64,000 nt of DNA from Lamellibrachia columna (Eukaryota; Annelida; Polychaeta; Sabellida; Siboglinidae): assembly GCA_963662155.1 (NCBI GenBank), contig OY759267.1, positions 37,213,778-37,277,777 on the forward strand, read 5' to 3'. Below, in pieces: positions 10,982-23,800 of the stretch. The translations under genes and the position numbers were made by a program. Position 1 is the first letter of the stretch; every line of letters begins with the position of its first letter. The notes beneath the pieces are model-generated. The model had not been told where the DNA came from. It ran no database searches and saw nothing but the letters and a program-made list of their open reading frames with translations.

Positions 10982-12018
10982 TGTGGTATATGATCTCGCG
11001 GTCATCTCTACACCGCACTTGGCAGACAAGACATGGGGACATATGCACAGTTAAAAAATATCCTTAGTTGAACGATAAAGATCAAACAATTTAAACTTAT
11101 TTACCGAATAATCGGAAGCCAGCAATATACACTGCAGTGTCGATAGCGAATACATGTGTCGTTCGCGACATATGGACAGGACTTTGCTAGTTAACCGAAC
11201 GATTAAAACGATTAACAGAAAGCAACATTTTCGTTCGGGTGGGATCTGTAAGCGGCTTTCCCCGGCAGTCCTATCCGTGGACGAAGGGTTCACGCGGTCA
11301 AACGGCCTACCGTCGGAAAAGCGATTAGCTCGTGGGATCAGCTTTGTCGTTCTCGTCAGAAAACCAAAGACGTGCTATATGTTTGCCCATCTTTTGGTAG
11401 GCGCGCTACGTTTTTTTTCCAGCAATTACGTGTACGTTTTCGAGTAATCACGAGGCATACACTTGACATTTGTTCAATGTTTGCAGTAATGCGAGATTGT
11501 GCAAATAAAGCCGCTATTTCAAGGACAATCGACGACAGTTGACAGTCAATACGCCAGTTTACAGCTAGTACGCTTGAAACGACTGTCGATGACTATGATG
11601 ACGACGACGCTGACATGGTAACGACAGCAACAGCGACGGTTGTGCAATGTCTGGCGCCACTTAAAGCTGTTTTTGCGTTTCATCTAACCCATCGCTAATC
11701 ATATCAATAGTGCATGAATAATTTAAGTAATATGTCGGTTTAATAAAGGGCCCGTGCGTTTTTAACGCGTCGAAAGAACGATAATTTGCGAAAATGTGAT
11801 TACCCATTATATTATTGTATACAGAGACTGGCATAGCCACTGTTGCCCGTTTATCGCAGAATTTCGGTTCGGTCGAACCGAAATTAATGTAATAGCTCGT
11901 CCGATGATATCATCAACACTAAATAATTCATTTGCGTACACGAGCATATCGTAATCGAAATTAAAGAGGTTCGATTGTTTTGGGAAATTAGTTTGACTGA
12001 AACATGTGCGGAGGTCGC

Positions 12019-12153
12019 TGTAGCTTCTCGGTTGATGTAGCCTCTCGGTTGATATAACCTCTCGGTTACTGTAGCCTCTCGGTTGATGTAGCTTCTCAGT
12101 TGCTGTAGCTTCTCGGTTGCTGTAGCCTCTCGGTTACTGTAGCCTCTCGGTTG
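12019..12153. repeat. 17-bp tandem repeat, 8 copies
   Basis: Unit TAGCCTCTCGGTTGATG with variants. The 17-bp period shifts frame each unit, so the 105-codon minus-strand ORF across it is accidental. Confidence 0.9.
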
Positions 12154-12154
12154 C

Positions 12155-12780
12155 ACTCGATGAGTGTCAATGGACCGACGTATTTCCGTTATGGGAAACA
12201 TGACGCCTCCACGCCATTAGCATCAGTCTGCTTTATCAGGTTGCTTAATACACGAGCCTAGTAAATTAGATCTTTGATATTCTCAGTGAGCATGCTGTCC
12301 TCCCACACCCTCCATGACAAGCCTTGACAAGACAACTACTGCCTTTCCGGTGCGCGCGTTGATCTCTACGTCAAGCAAGGGACAGGCAGCTGGTGATGGA
12401 TGACCATACGCAGACTCCTTCACCACTTCCACGGTGTAGTTTTCAATGCTGGTGAAAGGAGCTTATTAGCCCATGACGTTGGACGTTTTCAGGCTTGTGG
12501 GCAAGTTGGTATATGGGCCTGGAGGCTTTGAGTATGTGATGTAAACGCTGCATCATCAGAGAATAGCATCTCCCTACTCAGGACATGTTGTAGGCCTACC
12601 TAGGTTTTCACACGAAGGAAGACCAGAGTGAACACCTTGTCACCAATCCTTGCATGTAAGCACACACCTTCTGAAGATGAACCGAAACGACTATGAGCGG
12701 AAAAATCGAACCTCTTGGCTGTACTAGGTGAATGTCAATGGCCGACAGATTTCCGTTATGAGAAACGTGATGCTTCCACA
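12155..12780. repeat. Pair of ~57-bp direct repeats bracketing 0.5 kb
   Basis: TGTCAATGGACCGACGTATT at about 12166 through GACGCCTCCACGC recurs from about 12734 as TGTCAATGGCCGACAGATTT through GATGCTTCCACAC. The enclosed sequence has no ORF of note. Confidence 0.65.
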
Positions 12781-13254
12781 CAGAAACTCAATAACACTGC
12801 AATGTATTTCTTGTCGGCGTCCACTTTCTGCTCGTTGTAATTTGACCAGGTCTTCATTCACACACACGCACTTCATTTCCTAGCGGCGTCGCTTTGACGC
12901 GGGGAGCCGTTCAGACAGTCTAGACATCGCACAGTAAACGTGCTTTCGCTATCTCTGTGACTACACTGTGTGTTTTCATTGAATTCGGAAAATGTATGGC
13001 ACTTGTCAACTGTGGTGCCGATCATTTAGTGTGTACAGGCGAAGTAGTCGGATGGTTGTATCAGTGACATGGCGTCATCCAACGGAAAAACGGTATTTGA
13101 TATGTACATGAAGGATGGGCTTCATCTAAGTGGAAAGGGGCAGCAGTGTTTGCGGATGGACTCACAGCAGCAGTAGACAGCGCCATGGGTAACATAACAA
13201 ATATTTTTGGTAGTAAACATTGTTTAAACTAGAAGCACAGCGGAGTACTTAGAG

Positions 13255-13748
13255 ATGCCTCGAGCAGGACAAGAGGCAACTATACAGACAAAACCAATAA
13301 CAAAATATCCTAAAAACAGGTTTGAAGCAGGTCATAAATGCGTGTGTTTAAATACTAGGAGTATAGTAAATAAGAAAAACGAATTAAACATTATGGTAGA
13401 AGAAACTGACCTTCACATAATTTGTATTACCGAATGATGGCCAACACAGACATACCAGATGCTGAATTAGGATTGACAGGATACGTAATGTTTAGGAGAG
13501 ATCGAATAGGAAGAAGGGGAGGGGGAGTTATTTTATATGTTAAAGAATCTGTTCAGGCTTATGAAATAAAATTAGAAAGGGAAGCTGTTTGGTGCAAAAT
13601 AGTTTCAGGAAATTCAAAATTAACTATTGGATTAGTTTACCGAAATCCAAATAAAAACGAAGAGGATAACTCAAAAATACAAAATGCTATACAGGAAGTT
13701 AGTAAAGGAGAATGTATCACAATGGGAGATTTTAACCATGGACACTAG
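13255..13748 (+). pseudogene. LINE endonuclease (EEP family) remnant
   Basis: Two frames joined by a lesion near 13435 encode CVCLNTRSIVNKKNEL and HIICITE (start of the EEP fold), then RRGGGVILYVKES and ITMGDFNHG (the conserved GDFN box). The C-terminal catalytic segment with the GISDHN-type box is read from about 13900 after another break. Not functional. Confidence 0.85.
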
Positions 13749-13896
13749 AGAGTACAGGGGGGAGAGGACCAACAATTTCTATTTTTAATTCGTTATAGCT
13801 TCCTTACTCAGCACTTGCTAGAACCAACCAGGGGAGATAATGTATTAGATATAGTTTTATCATCACAAAAAGAATTAGTGGACAATGTAAAAATAC

Positions 13897-15177
13897 ATGA
13901 ACCATTGGGTATTAGTGACCACAATCAAATACATTTTGACATCAATGCAAAATCAATATATTGCAAAGCTACATTGGAATAACATGCTGATGAATAAGAC
14001 CGCAATTGAATGTTGGAATATTCTAAAATATGAAATTGAAAGTATCATCGATAAATTTGTTCCGTTGAAAAAACAAGGAAAACAGCCTAGAAAGAAACAC
14101 TTGTCAAAAGAAGCTATTAGAAAAATAGTGTTCAAGCAAACTATGTGGAGGGTTTATAGGCGCACCAGAAAGGATGAAGACTATGCAAATTACAAAGAGG
14201 CACTTAACCTAGCTACAACTGAAATTAGAAAATCTAAAAGAACCTTTGAAAAAAAATTGGCAGGTAATATAAAAAATTACAGCAAGAGTTTCTATGTTTA
14301 TGCAAGGAGTAAACAGAAAGTTCGAGATAATGACGGACCACTGGAAAACAACAGTGGAAACATAATTTCAGACGGGTTTCAAATGGCAGAGGTCCTGAAT
14401 GAGTATTTCAGCTCAGTTTTTACCACAGAAGGTATTAGCTCACTTCCAGTTTCATTTACTAAATTTGAGGGCAGTAAATCAGAACATTTTGGCCAGTTAT
14501 TTGTAACTCCTGAAATGATAGCAAAGCAAATTAAGTAGATGAAAGATAATAAATCAACGGGAGTTGATGGGATACCACCAAAACTGCTTAAGGAAATTGT
14601 TGAGCAAATTAGTACACCACTTGAATTTGCTTTTTATTTGTCACTAGAAGAAGGAATAGTTCCTTCAAAATGGAAAGAAGCAAACATTACGCCGCTATTT
14701 AAAAAGGGATCGAGGAACAAGCCAGAAAATGACAGACCAGTGAGTTTTTTATCAGTTGTATGAAAATTACTCGATACATTAATTAGAGATCACATGGTGG
14801 AATTCCTTGTAAAACATAAATTAATAAATACATCTCAACACGGGTTCCTAAAAGCAAGGTCTTGTCTAACCAATCTCTTATGTTTTTTCGAAGAATTTAC
14901 AAAGTGGGTAGATGACGGGTCACCAGTGGATGTTGTCTACTTAGATTTTCAGAAAGCTTTCGATAAAGTGCCACATCAAAGATTGTTACTTAAACTAAAA
15001 GCCCATGGTATAGGTAATAATGTAATCAACTGGATAGAAGAGTGGCTTACACACAGAAGACAGAGAGTAATAGTAGATGGTGAGATTTCAAAATGGAAAT
15101 CTGTTGATAGGAATATGTTCTTCAAACTTAAAGAAGGCAGTAGAACTAGAGGACACAAAGCAGCATTAGTTAAGTAG
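13897..15177 (+). pseudogene. LINE reverse transcriptase remnant lacking the catalytic core
   Basis: The first 213 codons (13897-14538) are the linker between endonuclease and RT. After an in-frame stop come DNKSTGVDGIPPKLLKE, PSKWKEANITPLFKKGS and a stop near 14761. Then follow QHGFLKARSCLTNLL and VYLDFQKAFDKVPHQRLL (RT motif A with its Asp). Sequence jumps after KWKSVDRN from fingers/palm to the C-terminal tail, so the YADD motif is deleted. Confidence 0.85.
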
Positions 15178-15929
15178 CAGTGTAGGTTGGACATGAAAAG
15201 TACGCTTTCTCGCAGAGGGTGATAAATTAATGGAACAAACTGCCAAATGATTGTGTTAATGCTAGTAGTGTGAATATGTTTAAAAGTAGAATTGACAGAT
15301 ATCTGATAAGGGTGGGCTACACATAGATGAGAACATTTTTGGACTCTCGATAAGCCAATGGCTTCCTTGTCCACTTGCCATCTGGAACTTGTTGTTTGGG
15401 ATGGCAATCTTGTTAAATCTTGTAACTGCCACGAAACCCCTGGGTTCGGTGCGTGAGTATTGCTACACACTAAATAAAGCAGACGCCTGACGCATCTATA
15501 TACTCTTCAATTTGTGGATGGTAGTGTTCTGCTTATGTGGTCAATTGCAGGTGTTCAAATGTTCTAACCGACTTTCATTGATGAAAGCACTTCATATTTA
15601 TGACGACTCAGGTGAAGCTACAAAATGTTCTTCATGAACAAGAAACAGCTCATCTGAAATCATATAAAAGCAATCAAACTGTTTTGAACACTAGTGCATT
15701 GACACCTTTCATGCGCATGCCGATTTGGCAATTTCCCGGCAGCACAAATGGCGCGCGACTGCAAATATCAGTGAAAGGACAATTGAAATTTAGTGAAGTT
15801 TTCACATTGTATCGGCGGCGATAAAAGTATTGGTAATTTGATCCACTTGCGCAAACTCAAAGGATTGGAAATGTAACCCGAAATGACCAAGTGGTTTGTT
15901 CATTAACAGTGGGCGATGATACAACTTAT

Positions 15930-16276
15930 AATAATAATAATAATATATATTTTATTTATTCACCATCAAATCCGGGACTAGTGCTCCGTTCACCGGTGAT
16001 TACAAAATCGGCAAACTTCTAAGAAACATAAAGATGCTTTTAAGAGAAATAAATAAAAAGTAAAAATGAAACAAAATGCTAGTATGTATACATACATACA
16101 TACATATATACATGCATGCATGCATGCATGCATGCATGCATGCATGCATGCATGCATGCATACATACATACATACATACATACATACATACATACATACA
16201 TACATACATACATACATACATACATACATACATACATACATACATACATACATACATACATACATACATACATACA

Positions 16277-16341
<65 letters not shown>

Positions 16342-16760
16342 ATATGAATAGTAAAATTACAGGTAAGTGCAATAATAAAGCAAACGATTTGCAAAAGTGC
16401 TGAACAGCTGATCATATTGGATAATAAATAATAAAAGCCTAGATTATATTAAATAAGTTAAAAAGATACTAAATAGATAAATAAACCTAAGATAAATAAA
16501 ACTATACATTAATAAAACTGTATGCATGAATAATACCACGGTTAAATGAGGTCTGATTAAATTAGTTTGAGAACAGAAATGTCTTCAATAATTTTTCAAA
16601 CTGCCTGGTGTTCTGGATCGCGTGTAGTTCCAGTGGCAGAGAGTTCCACAATGTCGGCCCAGCACAATAAAACGGCCGGCGACCATAACGTTCTAAGTTT
16701 ACGTGTGGAACATCAAGAAGTAATAATATAAGCTGTATCACGTTATGTCTCATGTAGACA
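15930..16760 (-). mobile_element. 3' end of a CR1-group LINE, minus strand
   Basis: The minus-strand ORF 16562-16753 encodes YGRRPFYCAGPTLWNSLPLE and FEKLLKTFLF, the standard C-terminus of CR1/L2-type reverse transcriptases. Downstream on the minus strand lies an AT-rich untranslated tail interrupted by the large CATG/CATA/TA microsatellite, ending at about 15930 in a TTA run. Confidence 0.75.
16080..16340. repeat. Compound (CATG)n(CATA)n(TA)n microsatellite
   Basis: About 45 bp of CATG, about 165 bp of CATA and about 38 bp of TA repeats. All six-frame ORFs across it are repeat artefacts. Confidence 0.97.
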
Positions 16761-17176
16761 CGGTAGGCCGAAGTTAAACTAGTTTAGTGTCTCCGCCCTA
16801 AGCATACGTACCTCATTCAGGCAGAGTCACTGTCTTTTCATGGCAAGTCATGGCCAATAAGAACTTCAAATGCAATATGTGTCCTTTTGTTGCACAGTCA
16901 TTCGGTGTCTTCCGAAATCATTGTGCGTACTCACCAGCAACCTTTGATTTTGAACACTCATAATGTGTTCATTATCTGGCACAGGCCTATTGAACACCTG
17001 TTAGTGTTCAAGTTTAGAATTGTTTATATGTTTAGAGAAATAAAGACGCTGGTGTTATATACTTGAAAGCGGGTATTCTATTCCTTGATTTAGAACGCTT
17101 AAATATGTTTGTTACAATGTAGTGTTCATTTTAGTGTTCAGTATATGAACACTTTTGTTTAGTGTGAAGTGAGTAC

Positions 17177-17280
17177 GTGGGGTGGTGCGTGTGGTGGCAC
17201 GTGGGGTGGTGCGTGTGGTGGCACGTGGGGTGGTGCGTGTGGTGGCACGTGGGGTGGTGCGTATGGTGGCACGTGGGGTG
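17177..17280. repeat. 24-bp minisatellite, 4 copies
   Basis: Unit TGGGGTGGTGCGTGTGGTGGCACG, amplified directly upstream of a SINE head; the last unit runs into the SINE's own GTGGGGTGCCCAGCGGTTAG. Confidence 0.9.
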
Positions 17281-17600
17281 CCCAGCGGTTAGAACATCGA
17301 ACTCTCATTTGAGAGGATTGGTGACCGAATCCCCCCTTGCTGTGGATTCAATGGTTGGGCAGTTTTGTTCACGCAAGATTGCCTCAGTTCATTAGCTGTA
17401 TACATGAGTACCTGACAAGAGACAGTGGTGTCATATGTGATCATATAATTTTTTTATCGAATAGTCTTCGCCCAGTAATTGCAGCGTGTCTGGATACTTC
17501 CAAGAGAAGTCGAGATGGCGTTGGATTGGTATGCCATGCAGGGAGTGTGAAACGTAGAGAGCTTTGAGCTGTCCTATGGGCTGGATATGACAAATGACCA
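17275..17600 (+). mobile_element. tRNA-derived SINE, near full length
   Basis: The head has CCCAGCGGTTAGAACATCG (A box) and a diverged B box near 17328. The body contains CCTCAGTTCATTAGCTGTAT and GAGTACCTGAC. The 3' part contains CCTATGGGCTGGATATGAC. The order is the same as the copy at 3456. Confidence 0.7.
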
Positions 17601-19470
17601 AATGACCTACATGAATGACAAATGACCTTAACGTTTGCCTACCTAGAACACGAGTTATAATATTTATATCTGCGTACAAATTGTCCCAATTAACCGTGCC
17701 AGTGTCATTAGTGAAACCTCGTCTCACGTGACATTATGTTACATGTGACATATTTTCGATTATACATTATGACATAAAAAGCGCAGTTCGTGGGCAGCGT
17801 CCGGGAAAAAGCCTGCTCGAATGTTTTAGCCAAAAGGATTTGTTTTCTTCAAAGAATATAACTGTGAAATATCGATCCCTTCAGCTTGATCCACTTCCCA
17901 AATTCCCATTTGCCTAGTCTTTATTGCTCGTATTGTTTTTACTACCCGGACATATTATGAAGATCGTGGCCAAAGTTACGACATTGTGATATCTTTCGCA
18001 TATCTAAGCCAACGGCGTTCTGTAGAATTGCTAATATGTAGCCCGACTATACGTCCCTATTGGGTGGACAATCTGCAGCTCAAGAAAACGGTTGTCCAAC
18101 ATCACGTCCCATTTCAATGATCCCTAACAACACGTTCCATTTCACTGATCTCGAATCAGTCACGGCTGTAACAAGACCTCACATATAAATGATCCTCACG
18201 ACTATGACAAGTCTTATGCAATAACTGATCCCTAATCACGAAAAGAAAGATGGCCGTGTATATATACCGTCGTACCTTCGCGTAAGTGCTAAAGCTTCGA
18301 CAATGCCGTAACTTTAGTCACTTCGAATTACATCATGCGTCAGCATCCTCTACTTCTGTGCAATGATACCTCCAATCTGGCTAAAAAGAGATCCTTAGAT
18401 TAAATATAAACCGGATGTAATCGAGCGAGCGAAAAACAATTAAGCCATTACGCAGTTCGTCGTTCGGCTCCAGACCAAACCGTCATCCTCACTATCCCGT
18501 CTAATGCTCATATTGTCATCCGGCTTCGCAATACGTCTTCGTCAACTGTCGTCTCCGTCTGAAACATCGGCTGGCCTGGATCTCCAGGTGACCCTGCTTC
18601 GGTCTCAGGCCACTCGTTCAGGTTATCCATCCAGTCATCAGCATAGTTCCTCCCCCTTTGCTCTTCCGTTCAACCTTAATTTCTTCCAGTACGGTTTCTT
18701 TAATATCTCGGCGAGGTAGACATGACGTCGCCGAGATCGCCGTGCGCTGCACGACCATTGCTACGACGTATTTGTGGGGATTCGCGTAAATGTTGAGCGG
18801 TCCGTTTAACGTTATTGGTGGACGAAGTTATGACAGATGGTTTTGTGGGACCAATTCCTAAAGGCAGAGGGACATCTATGAAATTGTGAATATTGTGGTT
18901 TGTTAATGTTAAGGTGCAGCGCCTGTCTGCAAGCGTGTGACGTTTCAACTGGTGGAGAAAGGCAAACATTAGTACGGGGGTGTTACATTTGTAATTATTT
19001 GTTATGAAGCGGGCGGCTCAACGTTGCATTATTCATACTTTGCGCTTATTCCCCTCAGTGCACGATTCCACACAGAGCTGCAATAATTGCAAAGTCGTAT
19101 TAGGGTTTGGCATGTTAAGATTTTCACTTTAGCTGTTAACTGAATGTACACGAACGTTCCATTTCATATGGCACACAGATGAACTCCAGAAAGATTACAA
19201 CTTCGTTTGTTAGTGAAGCGAGCAGTTTACACTTTCTGGTTTGAATTGCATCTGTCACATTTCCACGTGTCCAGGAGATTAAGGCATCTATAGATTACCT
19301 CACAGTTTTTAGGTAATTTAATTTGGCGGTAGATTACATAATCACCCGTAAAAAAATCCGAGGGCGCCGTTGATTTACTTTAAAAAGACGAACGATCCTA
19401 GTACTGTCCACTGGGGACACCCAATGTGACTTGGAGGGGTTTGAATAAAATCCTTGTTTAAATCCACGTA
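17601..19470. other. No gene recognised (intronic)
   Basis: Unique-looking sequence with only short ORFs. The longest (18700-18969 minus, 89 codons; 18504-18719 plus) carry no recognised motif. Confidence 0.5.
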
Positions 19471-19479
19471 TCTACTGTT

Positions 19480-19620
19480 CGTTCCCGCTAAGTCAGGAAG
19501 CTAGACATGCATGCATGGAGAACCTGGAGGATTTCACAGTGGTGTAGTTTTTCATTGTCGTCATAGAAGCACGGTATTGAAAGCTTTAGTGATGTCTAAC
19601 ACGACATAATCTACTTGCAC
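19480..19620 (-). mobile_element. Possible LINE reverse transcriptase scrap
   Basis: Minus-strand reading gives VDYVVLDITKAFNTVLL, like RT motif A (D..KAF..V), then frame-broken residues. It is cut off by the adjacent microsatellite. Confidence 0.35.
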
Positions 19621-19639
19621 GCACGCTACCCGCATGAAC

Positions 19640-19795
19640 GCACGCACGCACACACGCGCGCGCGCGCGTGAGAGAGTGAGTGACAGAGAGGGGGAGAGGT
19701 AGGAGGGGGAGAGAAAGGAGAGGGGGAAGGAGAGAGAGGAGAGAGAGGAGAGAGAGAGAGGGGGAGAGGGGAAGAGAGGGGGAGAGATAGGAGAG

Positions 19796-19889
<94 letters not shown>

Positions 19890-19890
19890 G
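19640..19890. repeat. (AC)n/(GA)n purine-rich microsatellite
   Basis: A short ACGC/GCGC run, then about 220 bp of GA and GGGAGA repeats. A long polypurine tract of this kind can form triplex or slipped structures. Confidence 0.97.
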
Positions 19891-21041
19891 TGTGTGATAA
19901 GATCTGCGAGCACACGTAGTGATTCCCCTTCCCATGCTCCTCTTCGAACTGCTTCGGTTGTCACGCGCAGCTTCCGCCTCTTGTCCTCTTGTCAACTCCG
20001 GCGAGTCTTATCCTAGTCGAAAGATTGATCGATTCCACTGTAAAAAGTAACCCGACAAGTGTCTGCAACCACACAACACACTGCCCAAGACTCCGCTTCA
20101 TTTTACTTGCCAATCGCGGTGTTAGCTAGGATATATTATAAATTAGCACAACATCAATAGCACAACAACAATTATCTAGGGAACACCCAAAACTTGTTTT
20201 TTTTCAAACAAACGAAGCAAAATTATGGCAGGTGGTAATTGTTTGGAATCCTAGTGAACGTATTATATATTTATGAAAATACACTTCAGTTGACGCGAGG
20301 CATCGTCTCTCTAGTGTGCTTACAAAACACGACACGCTGATACAAATGGAACGTATCGGCAATTCCTTTATTCAAATAAACAAAACAAATCTATGGCACG
20401 TGGTGTTTTTGCATTGGAGATGCATCCTTACGAAAATATAATTATTTATTTATAAAAACACTTTAGTCGACGCGAAGACTCCATAACAAATCGTTTCTTT
20501 GGTGGCTGCCTCTCCCCAACCTTGGTGGTGGATTTCCAAACACCCATGCCGGTTCACTAACATACCCAGTTTGATGTCTTGAGGATAGAGATGGTGTAAT
20601 ATTGTGACCTGTCTGAAAGATACGGTAATATTATTATTTGTGTTGAGTGCATTGCCTGGGTTCATATTGTTTTGCCATATATATTTGTTGCGTTTTGGTC
20701 TGTCGCATGTTTCTTGGGGTTTTGATCTGTCACATAAGGACCAACATTATTTCTCTTGTACGTGTAATGTGCGTGCATAGCGTCAGCAACGTTTGTTCCC
20801 TGCGGCTAACAACGCTACTAAGGTCGTTGTGACACCCATGTCCCACGCAGCCTCGTGACAGCCGGCGTACGGGACAAAACGGACAGGTCAGACAACGCGT
20901 CTTGCGTGCTTCGTCGTTTTGCGTGCTTTGTTGCATTTTACTTGTCTTCTAAGGTCAACCTCTCTGTGATGTTCTGTCATTGCCCTATAATTAATTACTG
21001 AATATCTATGTATTTCTTCTTGTGTTAGACGGACCACATAA

Positions 21042-21378
<337 letters not shown>

Positions 21379-22094
21379 TCGAATAGTAGACATGAAGACG
21401 ACGTCACACAGTCGGGGAAGGGTGGCTTTGTTTCTGGCACATTTTGGGCTTCTTGCTTGATATATATTTTTCCCAATCAGTTTCAGGGGCAGTATGCCCA
21501 CAAGTCGATGTTGCAATAAAAAATTGGACTACTATTACATCAGGAGTACATTTATTCACGACTTCTAATTGCTCAGATGATATATTCGTGCAGCAAGTGA
21601 AAGCCGCATTTCCCATTTCCATGCAAATCTGTCATATTTGTGAAACATTTCTTGAACGTAATGTTAAATAATTCCACATTGCATGGCGCATCGAAATGTA
21701 CTAATACTATTTTGATGATCGATGTTATGTTAGCCGCGAAAAATGGGCCTAATAAGCATTATTCGACAGCCTTGTTCCAAGTAGGACTCCAGGGGCTTCA
21801 TAATTATGGCACGCAATCTGCCTTTAATGTACCTCATGAGGTTTTATCCTGTACTTGTCTTACTTGTAATGATGAAGCCCATTGCTCATCGCTATGCAGA
21901 TTTTAAGATGACACTATGAAAACATTCTATGACGCTGCCGAAGCATTCCCTACTAACGCATGTAACCTGTCTTACGCATGTGCCGTTCTTGGCTGGAACG
22001 ACCTTGGCTGGAACGAAGTTGCGAGAGTATCTTTTCAGATCTCGTAGTCTGCTGGAAGTCCTCGTCACGCTCCTCTGCACGGCATAATGAAATT

Positions 22095-22330
22095 AGATTA
22101 AATTAGATTAATTAGGCATGCTCAATTTAAATGTAAACTTTTTTTTCGAGAAAATGCTGAAACGTTTAAAGCTAAGCGTCCTGCTTCCAAACTGTGTAGT
22201 AATAACATCAACAACTTCTGGAAAGACTTAAAACATAATTATGGACAATGCCAGGTCGCCAAGAAGAGTGCACACATTTGTTGAAAAGAATGAATTGCCT
22301 TTGATCATTATATCTGGTAACGTGCGAAAG
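22095..22330 (+). mobile_element. LINE fragment (linker before RT)
   Basis: One frame reads FRENAETFKAKRPASKLC, then NNINNFWKDLKHNYG, resembling the segment between endonuclease and RT in CR1/Jockey-group LINEs. No further motifs follow. Confidence 0.5.
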
Positions 22331-22527
22331 CGAATAGCCTTTAGCCGACGGTTTTTCCGCAGAATTTCGACTGATTTCAACAGAACTAAATAACGAATTT
22401 GCACAAATACGCTACCATGTCGTAGTGGATACTAGGTTTGATTATTTTGCGAACTGATTCTAATAAGAGACGAGCTAAAATTTGAATTGTGGAACTAGCG
22501 ACAAACATGCCAGGAAACCTATATTAG

Positions 22528-22810
22528 TGGTTTACGTGTGTTCGGTGGTTAAGACTCTCAATCGAGTGAACCCGAGTGAACCCGAGTGCCAATCCTCTTG
22601 TTGCCTTTTCGAAGCTTGAACCGTTTAATTCACCCCTCGTTGCCTCAATTCACTCAGCTGTATAAATGAGTAGCTGGCAATAGTCGTTGGTGGATACGTG
22701 TGATTGAATATTCTTCGCGCAGTCATTGCTTGGCATGGCTTAATGCTTAACAGAGTCGAGTTTGTGGTGTTGGAATGATCAGGTCTGCCAAAGGTGAAGC
22801 ATTTTACTTT
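22528..22810 (+). mobile_element. tRNA-derived SINE, near full length
   Basis: The head has GTTCGGTGGTTAAGACTCTC. The B-box region is disrupted by a small GTGAACCCGA duplication. The body contains TCAATTCACTCAGCTGTATA and the tail contains CAGGTCTGCCAAAGGTGAAG. Confidence 0.65.
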
Positions 22811-23589
22811 TTGTGTCTCAAATGATTTCACGTTTTCTCGCGCGTGAGTACACCGCGAACGAGAACGGCACTTCAAAATGGCGACCCGTAAAGAATTACA
22901 TTAAAATCGACGAAAGTTGAATATAGGACGGTGTTTGCCGCTTTTATGAGCACTTTCCAGCGTTTTGCTGAGCACTTTCCAGCTTTTCCATGAGCAGATG
23001 TTGCCAGCTAGGATTCTGGGAAATGGAAATAGTAATTGATAATGATGGTTAGTCCAACGAGGCCACATAAGAACTTCTTATAAAAAATTAGCCATTATAG
23101 CCAGACGCCAACGCCCACGGGTCTCGTGTTGCCATGGCAATCGCGATGTCGTAAGAAATGAACGTCTGGATTTCGTCTATATGTGCTGATATAGAAGCAA
23201 GTGGCAAATATATTAGACACATATTCTTTAACTATTGATGGCCGGCCAAGCGACAAGACACTTCTTTCTTCGAAATCTGTAATTCTTGTAAAACGTCTGA
23301 GTTTTCGTCGAAAATATTGTAGCGTTGAAACAAACAACGCATCCGTACAAGCATTCATTCTTTGCAAGCGCCGTCAGAATGTGGAACAAATGCACACGGC
23401 AGTTAGTTGGCCAACATTTCGAAAGAGTCTTCTCTCTCTCTCTGCCTGTGTAGAACAACTCATATAGCCCACTCAACGTCACGTACTAATAACAACTCAT
23501 ATATCCCGCTCAATGTCACGTACTAATAACTCCAGCTCAGCAATACGCTAGCCACGTTTTATATGTGGCTAACACAGAGTCGTGAGCTG

Positions 23590-23800
23590 TAATATAAGAC
23601 GAATAATAAGAAGGACAAGAAAAACAAGAAGAAGAAGAACAAGAAGAGCAAGAAGAAGAAGAACAAGAACAAGAAGAACAAGAAGAGCAAGAGGAAGAAA
23701 AACAAGAAGAAGAAGAACAAGAAGAGCAAGAGGAAGAAGAACAACAACAAGAAGAACAAAAAACGAAGAACAAAAAACGAAGAACAAAAAGAAGACGAAG
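23590..23800. repeat. (AAGAAC/AAGAAG)n trinucleotide repeat
   Basis: Polypurine trinucleotide repeat of AAG with AAC and GAG variants; Arg/Lys/Thr-rich and Ser/Cys-rich ORFs here are artefacts. Confidence 0.95.

Larger units (their letters stand above)
13070..15480 (+). mobile_element. Decayed CR1-like non-LTR retrotransposon with internal deletion
   Basis: The order is: end of an ORF1 esterase-type domain (MYMKDGLHLSGKG, about 13101-13140), endonuclease pieces (13325-13750), a linker region (13897-14538), the first half of the RT (14539-15105), then directly the extreme C-terminus (SRTRGHKAALVK, ends 15177) and a 3' untranslated tail ending at about 15480 with AATAAA. The RT catalytic YADD region is absent because of a deletion near 15107. 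Stops and frameshifts occur at about 13435, 13745, 14536 and 14761. The SGNH-esterase plus endonuclease plus RT order is typical of the CR1 group. Confidence 0.85.

Noticed and set aside
15990..16415. ORFs rich in MYVC or HTYI repeats
   Set aside because: Translations of the CATA/CATG microsatellite.
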